Below are positions 1-4,128 of a stretch of DNA of 6,099 nucleotides, piece by piece (position 1 is the first letter of the stretch; every line of letters begins with the position of its first letter). Source of the DNA: Microbacteriaceae bacterium (GTDB taxonomy: Bacteria; Actinomycetota; Actinomycetes; Actinomycetales; Microbacteriaceae); NCBI GenBank assembly GCA_026785785.1, contig JAJAZI010000013.1:1-6099 (forward strand). The letters are read 5' to 3'. The notes beneath the pieces were generated by a model. That model had not been told where the DNA came from. It saw only the letters and a list, made by a program, of their open reading frames with translations, and searched no databases. The position numbers and the translations under genes were made by a program.

Positions 1-326
1 ACCGCGGGCTCGTCGATCACGAGCTGCGGATGCGTCCGTCCGCTGGGGTAGACGACCATCACCTCGTGCGCGTACTCCGGTGCCCCCTTCGGCGGGTTCT
101 TCGAGAAGAACTGCTCTCCGTCGATGCCGGCGGGAAACCGCTGCAGCGAGAGCGGCCGATTACCGTTCGCCACAACAAACGCCTCGCCCACCTCGACGAT
201 GTACCTCGCGAGGTCGAGCTTGGTGATGCCGAGCTCGGGCCAGAGGATGCGGGACGGGCTCGAGATGCGCACGTCGCGGGCGCCGTGCGGTCCGGGAACC
301 GTGAGCATTTCGGCGTCGCGTGCCAT
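1..326 (-). CDS. LigD-type DNA polymerase/primase domain protein, N-terminal part (cut by window edge)
   Basis: The visible 108 residues begin MARDAEMLTVPG and match the start of the LigD polymerase domain (PolDom), an archaeo-eukaryotic-primase-fold domain that fills gaps and adds nucleotides in bacterial non-homologous end joining. Family signatures seen: SSPSRILWPELGITKLDLARY (residues about 22-42), the RPLSLQRFPAGIDG stretch (about 57-70), FFSKNPPKGAP (about 73-83) and YPSGRTHPQLVIDEPA near the cut edge. The catalytic aspartates of the family lie further downstream, outside the window. Because the gene is cut, it could be a stand-alone PrimC-type polymerase of about 300-350 aa or the N-terminus of a multidomain LigD, since actinobacterial LigD starts with this domain. 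There is no clear Shine-Dalgarno before the ATG, but a good promoter sits at leaderless spacing. A second in-frame ATG six codons in (306-308) is an alternative start. Family call is firm; exact subtype is not. Confidence 0.88.
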   Translation of the reverse strand, partial: MARDAEMLTVPGPHGARDVRISSPSRILWPELGITKLDLARYIVEVGEAFVVANGNRPLSLQRFPAGIDGEQFFSKNPPKGAPEYAHEVMVVYPSGRTHPQLVIDEPA

Positions 327-332
327 GGGATC

Positions 333-361
333 ACGCTACTCGCGGCGGGCGGCCGCGTCAG
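333..361 (-). promoter_or_regulatory. Leaderless-type promoter of the LigD-like gene
   Basis: Reading the minus strand, CTGACG (361-356; 4 of 6 to TTGACA) is followed by exactly 17 nt and then TAGCGT (338-333; fits the actinobacterial TANNNT -10). Six nt later comes the ATG at 326, so the expected transcription start is the A of the start codon. This explains the missing ribosome binding site. It lies in the 55-bp gap after the VOC gene, so the LigD-like gene probably has its own transcript in addition to any read-through. Confidence 0.55.
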
Positions 362-381
362 CACCTCGTCGCCACTGGGGC

Positions 382-798
382 CTAGCCTGCGATACCTGCG
401 ATATTGACCATCCAGGTCACACCGAACCTGTCCACGCACATGCCGAAACTGTCGCCCCAGGGCGCCTTCTCGAGCGGCATCGCGGCGGTGCCGCCGTCGA
501 TGAGCTTGTTCCAGTAGCCGCGCAACTCGTCCTCGTCATCGCCGCTGAGCGAGACCGAGATGTTGCCCCCGGCCTGGTACTCCATGCTGTTGGGGGTGTC
601 GGCCGCCATGAGCACCATGCCGCCGGGCGTCTCGAGCTGGGAGTGCATCGTCTTGTCCTGCTCGGCCGGGTCGTCGCTGACCTGGTACTCGGCGAACGTG
701 CTGCGGGTGAGTTCGCCGCCGAAGACCGACTGGTAGAACTCCATGGCCTCCTTGGCGTTGTCGCGTAATCCGATGTAGGGGGTGAGACGGTTCGGCAC
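382..798 (-). CDS. PhnB-like VOC/glyoxalase-fold protein
   Basis: A 138-residue protein of the PhnB / '3-demethylubiquinone-9 3-methyltransferase-like' branch of the vicinal oxygen chelate (VOC) superfamily. It starts PNRLTPYIGLRDNAKEAMEF, followed by YQSVFGG, the HSQLE strand with a candidate metal-ligand His at residue 52, a GG(N)ISVSLSGDDEDEL strand (about 79-92), WNKLIDGGT, and the typical end WGDSFGMCVDRFGVTWMVN. Its length is normal for the family. The GTG start at 798 is chosen because an excellent Shine-Dalgarno, AAGGAG (812-807), sits 8 nt upstream and PNRLTPY aligns with family N-termini; the frame is open further upstream, but that sequence looks non-coding. Members bind metal and small molecules, often with unknown substrate, so no reaction can be assigned. 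The C-terminus ends in a duplicated IAGIAG from a 9-bp tandem repeat. It precedes the LigD-like gene on the same strand with a 55-bp gap; no functional link is evident. Confidence 0.9.
   Translation of the reverse strand: MPNRLTPYIGLRDNAKEAMEFYQSVFGGELTRSTFAEYQVSDDPAEQDKTMHSQLETPGGMVLMAADTPNSMEYQAGGNISVSLSGDDEDELRGYWNKLIDGGTAAMPLEKAPWGDSFGMCVDRFGVTWMVNIAGIAG
386..403. repeat. 9-bp tandem duplication at the VOC gene 3' end
   Basis: CCTGCGATA occurs twice head to tail with no mismatch. It encodes the final IAG-IAG of the VOC protein just before the stop codon. The reading frame is preserved, so it looks like a simple slippage duplication that lengthened the C-terminus by three residues. Confidence 0.85.
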
Positions 799-806
799 TG
801 CAGGGT

Positions 807-812
807 CTCCTT
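807..812 (-). promoter_or_regulatory. Ribosome binding site that fixes the VOC start
   Basis: AAGGAG on the minus strand, inside GAAGGAGA, lies 8 nt before the GTG at 798. It is the strongest Shine-Dalgarno in the window and supports this start over upstream in-frame codons. Confidence 0.8.
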
Positions 813-888
813 CGTGTCGTGTGGTCGTCTGGTGATGGGGGTGCTGGGCAGCGGCCCGTTCATGCTCGCGATCTGGATCAGGTTGCCG

Positions 889-917
889 TGGACAACGTTG
901 ACGATGTCGGTACGCTA
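889..917. promoter_or_regulatory. Candidate divergent promoter core between the VOC gene and pfkB
   Basis: On the plus strand, TGGACA (889-894; 5 of 6 to TTGACA), a 16-nt spacer and TACGCT (911-916) form a plausible sigma-70-type promoter firing toward pfkB, with a start near 922-924. The same bases read on the minus strand give TAGCGT (917-912), also a TANNNT -10, facing the VOC gene. I find only a poor -35 (TTTCGT, 940-935) for that direction. The two -10 boxes overlap inside the near-palindrome GTACGCTAC, so the two directions would compete. Plus direction moderate, minus direction weak. Confidence 0.4.
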
Positions 918-977
918 CAAGCATTCGGCGCGGAACGAAACCACTCGCTGACAACCCGAAACACGCCCCGCGCGGCC

Positions 978-983
978 TACGCT
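978..983 (+). promoter_or_regulatory. Possible proximal -10 box for leaderless pfkB transcript
   Basis: TACGCT is followed by 6 nt and then the ATG at 990, the same geometry as the LigD-like promoter, and pfkB has no visible Shine-Dalgarno. The nearest TTGACA-like hexamer (CTGACA, 948-953) is 24 nt upstream, too far for a standard spacer, so this box would be -35-poor. Confidence 0.35.
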
Positions 984-989
984 AAGCCC

Positions 990-1937
990 ATGATGCGGCC
1001 GATCGTGACCCTGACCATGAACTCTGCGCTCGACGTGAGCACCTCGACCGACACGGTGGTGAGCGGGCACAAGATGCGCTGCGGCACGACCCGCATCGAC
1101 CCGGGCGGTGGCGGCGTCAACGTCGCGCGGGTGGTGCGCCGGCTCGGCGGTCAGGCGCTGGCAATATACACCGCGGGCGGTGCGACGGGCGGCGCGTTCC
1201 GGCAGCTGATCGAGGCCGAACGGGTGCCGACGCTCGCCGTTCCGATCGCCGGGAGCACCCGCGAGAGCTTCACCGTCGACGAGTCCTCGACGGCCAAGCA
1301 GTTCCGATTCGTGCTCGAGGGCCCCGAACTCACCGAGCCGGAGTGGCAGGCGTGCCTGGACGTTCTCGAGCAGTGGCTCCCGATCGGCGGCTTCGTCGTC
1401 GCGAGCGGCAGCCTGCCGCCGGGGGTTCCCGACGACTTCTACGCGCGTGTGGCCCGCCTGGCCCGCAGGCACGAGGCGCATTGCATCGTTGACGCATCCG
1501 GTGCCGCTCTGTCCGAGGCCCTTTCCGAGGGCGTCTTCCTCGTCAAGCCGAGCGGACGGGAGCTCGCCTCGCACCTGGGCAGGGCCCTCGGCACAGAGGA
1601 CAGCCAGGTCGAGGCGGCATCCTCGCTCGTCGCCGACGGCTCCGCCGAGTTCGTCGCCCTGACCCTCGGTGGAGCGGGAGCGGTGCTCGCGTCTAAGGAC
1701 AGAGTCAGGCGTCTGCAGGTGCCGCCTGTTCAGGTGCAGAGCACCGTCGGGGCGGGCGACAGCTTCCTCGCGGCGTTCGTGCTGCGCCTCGCGCAGGGGC
1801 ATGGGCCGGATGCCGCCTTCCGTGCCGCCGTCGCCGCGGGGTCGGCGACCGCGATGACAGCCGCGACCGAGCTCTGCCACCGTGACGACGTCGAGCGGCT
1901 CGAGGCGGAGCTCGCGGCGAGCGCGGTCTGGGTATAG
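990..1937 (+). CDS. pfkB: PfkB-family 6-phosphofructokinase (Pfk-2 type)
   Basis: A 315-residue sugar kinase of the ribokinase/PfkB superfamily, predicted to phosphorylate fructose 6-phosphate with ATP in the cytoplasm (glycolysis). It follows E. coli Pfk-2 and, more closely, mycobacterial PfkB (Rv2029c) from end to end: IVTLTMNSALDVSTS (5-19), KMRC (28-31), the substrate-binding glycine run DPGGGGVNVAR (37-47), GGATGG, STRESFTVDESSTAKQFRF, VASGSLPPGVP, then the anion-hole and catalytic motif STVGAGDS with the catalytic base D257, and CHRDDVERL near the end. The usual KPNxxEL motif reads KPSGREL, with Ser for the Asn of NXXE; as I recall it, mycobacterial PfkB also has Ser here. The start could be either of two adjacent ATGs (990 or 993), with no Shine-Dalgarno. 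1-Phosphofructokinase or tagatose-6-phosphate kinase are alternatives, but the whole-length similarity and the absence of PTS fructose genes in view favour Pfk-2. Confidence 0.9.
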   Translation: MMRPIVTLTMNSALDVSTSTDTVVSGHKMRCGTTRIDPGGGGVNVARVVRRLGGQALAIYTAGGATGGAFRQLIEAERVPTLAVPIAGSTRESFTVDESSTAKQFRFVLEGPELTEPEWQACLDVLEQWLPIGGFVVASGSLPPGVPDDFYARVARLARRHEAHCIVDASGAALSEALSEGVFLVKPSGRELASHLGRALGTEDSQVEAASSLVADGSAEFVALTLGGAGAVLASKDRVRRLQVPPVQVQSTVGAGDSFLAAFVLRLAQGHGPDAAFRAAVAAGSATAMTAATELCHRDDVERLEAELAASAVWV

Positions 1938-2046
1938 CTATTCCTCTGCTGGGACCGACCGAGGTGGCCGTCAGTCTGCTCGGCGTGGCTGTTGTGCTCT
2001 ATGATGATGGCTGAGAATTCCTCTTCCGCGAGCCAACAGACCTCTC
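1938..2046. other. Convergent intergenic region between pfkB and the Nramp gene
   Basis: This 109-bp gap separates the two stop codons. I find no strong GC-rich stem followed by a T-run in either direction. The best candidates are weak: TGGCT/AGCCA (2008-2012 with 2031-2035) and CCGAG/CTCGG with a 14-nt loop. No small gene with a ribosome binding site is visible. Confidence 0.5.
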
Positions 2047-3354
2047 TTACCCGGCGAAGACCGTCGTCACGGCTGTCACGAGCTGGTGTACCCCGAGGAT
2101 CACGAACAGGAGGGCGCAGAGACCGAGGGCGAGGTTGGTCCAGATTCTGTTGCGCCACTCCCTGGCCACGCTCTTGCTGTTCAGCAGGCCCAGCAGCGTC
2201 ACGGCGAGGAACGGCATGAAGAGCGAGCCGAGGATTCCGTAGGCGAGGATCAGCCCGATCGGCTGGCCGAGCAGAAGCAGGAGCATCGGCGGGAAGGTCA
2301 ACCAGAGCAGGTAGAACTTGAAGTACTTGCCGCCGACGCGCGTGTCGGGGTGGCCGGACGCCTTGCCGCGCATATTGCCCCAGAAGTCGGCGAACATCAG
2401 GCCGACACCGTTCCAGACGCCGATGATCGACGAGAAGGATGCCGCCCAGAATCCCACGAGGAACCCGGTGCCCACGACAACCCCGTACTTCTCGTTGAGC
2501 ACGGTGGAGAGATCGACGAGCCCCTTATCGCCCGCAGCGAGGGTGACCCCGGCGGTGCTCACGACCTCGGCTCCGACGACGAGCATCGAGATCACGAAGA
2601 CGCCGGTCATCACGTAGGCCATCCGATTGTCGATCCGCATTACCTTCATCCAGCGCGGCGTTGACCAGCCCTTCTCCCGCAGCCAGTAGCCGTAGGCTGC
2701 CAGGGTGATGGTTCCGCCGACGCCGCCGGCGAGAGCGAGCGTGTAGAGCACCCCGCCCTCGGGGATCAGCGGCACGAGGCCGCGCAGCATCGCCGGGAAG
2801 TCGGGAACCGCGATTACGGCAAGGCCGACCACCGTGATGAACATGAGCCCGACGAGCACCGCGGTGATCTTCTCGAAGATCGCGTAGCGACCGAACCAGA
2901 CCATCGTCAGCCCTGCGAGGCCCATGATCACGGCCCAGACCGGCAGCGGAAGCTGCGGGAACAGGGCCGCGAGCGGAAGGGCGGCGGACGACATGGCGGT
3001 GGCGCCGTAGACGAAGCCCCAGATCATGATGTACGGGCCGAAGTACCAGGTGGTCCACTTGCCGAGCGACCGCCAGCCTTCGAAGATGGTCTTGCCGGTC
3101 GCCAGCGTGTAGCGCCCTGCGCCTTCCACGAGCACGATCTTGAGGATAACCCCGAGGATCACGGCCCAGAGAAGCGCGTAGCCGAACTTCGAGCCTGCCA
3201 CGAGCGTGGCGACCATGTCGGCCGCGCCGACTCCGGTCGCCGCGACCACGAGCCCCGGCCCGATGATCTTCCACTTCGGCGGCGCTCCGTCGGTGGTGAC
3301 GAGATCGACCGGAACCGGCACGGTCTCGTCGCGTGCGTTCGTGTTCGAAGCCAT
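2047..3354 (-). CDS. Nramp-family transporter with non-canonical metal-binding motifs
   Basis: A 435-residue, strongly hydrophobic inner-membrane protein with about 11 membrane segments, the usual Nramp length. Similarity to Nramp is clear in TM1, where GPGLVVAATG and AGSKFGY (53-59) align without gaps to the canonical GPG...AGAQFGY, and in the TM6 region GGVGGTI. The ion-binding residues are not conserved. The TM1 DPGN motif is G43-A44-A45-D46, and the TM6 MPH motif is T217-L218-A219, so both the Asp and the Met that bind Mn2+/Fe2+ in classical members are missing, while an Asp appears at the Asn position. Proton-coupled Mn/Fe import therefore should not be assumed; it may move another cation or substrate. 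Start: ATG at 3354 with a weak AGGTG 6 nt upstream; an in-frame ATG at 3429 would add 25 residues that look non-Nramp and overlap the leader. Transcribed divergently from the antiporter operon. Family firm, substrate unknown. Confidence 0.88.
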   Translation of the reverse strand: MASNTNARDETVPVPVDLVTTDGAPPKWKIIGPGLVVAATGVGAADMVATLVAGSKFGYALLWAVILGVILKIVLVEGAGRYTLATGKTIFEGWRSLGKWTTWYFGPYIMIWGFVYGATAMSSAALPLAALFPQLPLPVWAVIMGLAGLTMVWFGRYAIFEKITAVLVGLMFITVVGLAVIAVPDFPAMLRGLVPLIPEGGVLYTLALAGGVGGTITLAAYGYWLREKGWSTPRWMKVMRIDNRMAYVMTGVFVISMLVVGAEVVSTAGVTLAAGDKGLVDLSTVLNEKYGVVVGTGFLVGFWAASFSSIIGVWNGVGLMFADFWGNMRGKASGHPDTRVGGKYFKFYLLWLTFPPMLLLLLGQPIGLILAYGILGSLFMPFLAVTLLGLLNSKSVAREWRNRIWTNLALGLCALLFVILGVHQLVTAVTTVFAG

Positions 3355-3463
3355 GTAGCACCTGTTCCAAGGTCGGGGACTGATCGGCCCCGCTCTGGAC
3401 TGCAGCGGCAAAGCTGTGCATCCGGGCACAGGACCTCGCGCCGAAGACTCGCGCCCCCCGCAC
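3355..3463 (-). promoter_or_regulatory. Structured 5' leader of the Nramp gene (possible cis-regulatory RNA)
   Basis: From the predicted start near 3463, the minus-strand RNA has about 109 nt before the ATG. By eye it forms CTGTGC/GCACAG (perfect 6-bp stem, 6-nt loop, between 3431 and 3414), CGGGG/CCCCG (9-nt loop, between 3392 and 3374) and ACCT/AGGT (6-nt loop, 3373-3360), the last of which covers the weak Shine-Dalgarno. An upstream AGGTC (3436-3432) can instead pair with GACCT (3374-3370), freeing the ribosome binding site. This looks like a two-state translational switch, but I do not recognise it as any named riboswitch class; M-box and yybP-ykoY signatures are not seen. Speculative without folding or conservation. 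Confidence 0.35.
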
Positions 3464-3470
3464 GGGGGAC

Positions 3471-3499
3471 ACTCTACGCTGCGTCCGGCTTTTTCCTAA
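3471..3499 (-). promoter_or_regulatory. Candidate promoter of the Nramp gene
   Basis: On the minus strand, TAGAGT (3476-3471) is a good TANNNT -10. Exactly 17 nt upstream is TTAGGA (3499-3494), only 3 of 6 to TTGACA. Transcription would begin near 3463. The weak -35 suggests either activation or a low basal level. A 5-bp GC hairpin (3455-3459 with 3464-3468) straddles the expected start site and is mostly outside the RNA. Confidence 0.4.
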
Positions 3500-3509
3500 T
3501 TCCCGCAGC

Positions 3510-3520
3510 GTTCCGGGAAC
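3510..3520. promoter_or_regulatory. Perfect palindrome GTTCC-G-GGAAC, operator candidate
   Basis: An 11-bp inverted repeat with a single central base lies in the divergent region between the Nramp gene and the antiporter operon. It sits about 50 bp upstream of the predicted Nramp start and about 50 bp upstream of the operon -10. An overlapping longer arm pair, TTCCCG/CGGGAA (3500-3505 with 3514-3519), shares its right half. The position suits a regulator serving either or both sides; the protein is unknown. Confidence 0.35.
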
Positions 3521-3567
3521 TTTGCCGCCCATTCGTCTCCCATCTGGTGCTCACCGGCGGACTCAGC

Positions 3568-3573
3568 TAAATT
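3568..3573 (+). promoter_or_regulatory. Candidate -10 box of the antiporter operon
   Basis: TAAATT fits TANNNT and stands out as AT-rich in this GC-rich region. No convincing -35 is found at 16-18 nt (TGGTGC at 3545-3550 is poor). The start would be near 3580, giving a leader of about 36 nt with a good ribosome binding site. Confidence 0.4.
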
Positions 3574-3604
3574 GAAAGTGCACTTCGCTCGTGAACGAGA
3601 ACGC

Positions 3605-3609
3605 AGGAG
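3605..3609 (+). promoter_or_regulatory. Ribosome binding site that fixes the GTG start of the KhtT-like gene
   Basis: AGGAG lies 6 nt before the GTG at 3616, supporting this non-ATG start. Confidence 0.8.
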
Positions 3610-3615
3610 TGGACC

Positions 3616-4128
3616 GTGACAGTATTCGACCCAGATCTCGAAGAGGTCCACGTTCGCGAGCATCCGCTGCCCGGCTCCGCCCGGTTCTTCGAGTTGACAC
3701 TCGCCGGCGGCACGGTGCTCCAGATCTTCACCGAGTCGGACTCAAGCGACAGCCACCTCGCCGTGCTCCCTCCCGACGCCGACACCCCCGTGGTGAATCT
3801 CCGGCTCAGCAAGGCCGAGGCGATCATCCTCTCGTCACTCATCTCCGGCGTGAAGTTCGTGGTTCGCGCCCACGAGGGCGCAGATACAGCGGATGCCGCG
3901 GGTCCGTCGACCGTGAAGCTCCGGGCGGCGTCCCCCGCGGTGGGAAAGACGCTGCAGGAGATCGAGGTGCCCGAGCCCGCCCAGGCCCACGTGCTCGCGG
4001 TGATTCGCGACGACACCGAGGAGCTCCTCGAGGGGGACGTCGAGCGGCCGTGCCAGGTCGGGGACCGTCTGGTCGTTGTGGGGCGGCCCGACGCGCTGGC
4101 CCGCCTCGTCCGATACCTGCACGGGTAA
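3616..4128 (+). CDS. khtT: KhtT-like RCK_C regulatory subunit of a cation/proton antiporter
   Basis: A 170-residue soluble protein starting with GTG. The N-terminal part (about 1-85) is the domain typical of KhtT/YhaT-type antiporter subunits, ending in the helical segment LSKAEAIILSSLISGVKFV. The C-terminal part (about 95-170) is a TrkA_C (RCK_C) domain: a VKLRAASPAVGKTLQEIEVP strand-helix, then HVLAVIRDD, a VGDRLVVVGRPDALARL closing strand-helix and a short tail. RCK_C domains bind small ligands and gate K+ transporters; in Bacillus subtilis KhtT this is known to include c-di-AMP and to control the KhtU K+/H+ antiporter. Here the next gene, the antiporter, begins on the last base of this stop codon (TAATG), so the two are translationally coupled and should form one complex at the inner face of the membrane. 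Length matches KhtT (about 165 aa). Ligand is inferred from the family, not visible in the sequence. Confidence 0.85.
   Translation: MTVFDPDLEEVHVREHPLPGSARFFELTLAGGTVLQIFTESDSSDSHLAVLPPDADTPVVNLRLSKAEAIILSSLISGVKFVVRAHEGADTADAAGPSTVKLRAASPAVGKTLQEIEVPEPAQAHVLAVIRDDTEELLEGDVERPCQVGDRLVVVGRPDALARLVRYLHG

Noticed and set aside
799..954. N-terminal extension of the VOC protein up to 954
   Set aside because: Low-complexity His/Arg/Gln-rich translation, and the strong AAGGAG with GTG at 798 gives the correct start.
1992..2219. Plus-strand small gene starting in the pfkB-Nramp gap
   Set aside because: No ribosome binding site, and two thirds of it is Arg/Ser-rich antisense of the Nramp gene.
2047..3429. 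Longer Nramp start at 3429 adding 25 N-terminal residues
   Set aside because: The added segment does not resemble Nramp N-termini, has no ribosome binding site, and its ATG falls in the loop of the CTGTGC/GCACAG hairpin; the ATG at 3354 fits better.
3355..3463. Known riboswitch classes (M-box, yybP-ykoY, ykkC, ydaO) in the Nramp leader
   Set aside because: I could not find the conserved core sequences of these classes; only generic hairpins are visible.
3455..3468. CCCCC/GGGGG hairpin as a terminator or leader element
   Set aside because: There is no T-run after it in either direction, and it spans the predicted Nramp transcription start, so most of it would not be in the RNA.
3491..3505. 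IdeR/DtxR iron box or MntR site upstream of the Nramp gene
   Set aside because: Only a single TTAGG half-site is present on the minus strand; the second half of the consensus palindrome is missing.
3591..4127. Open frame running upstream of the antiporter start for 179 codons
   Set aside because: It is the +2 reading of the KhtT-like gene, rich in Arg, Gly and Pro as expected for a GC-rich shadow; the antiporter begins at the TAATG overlap.
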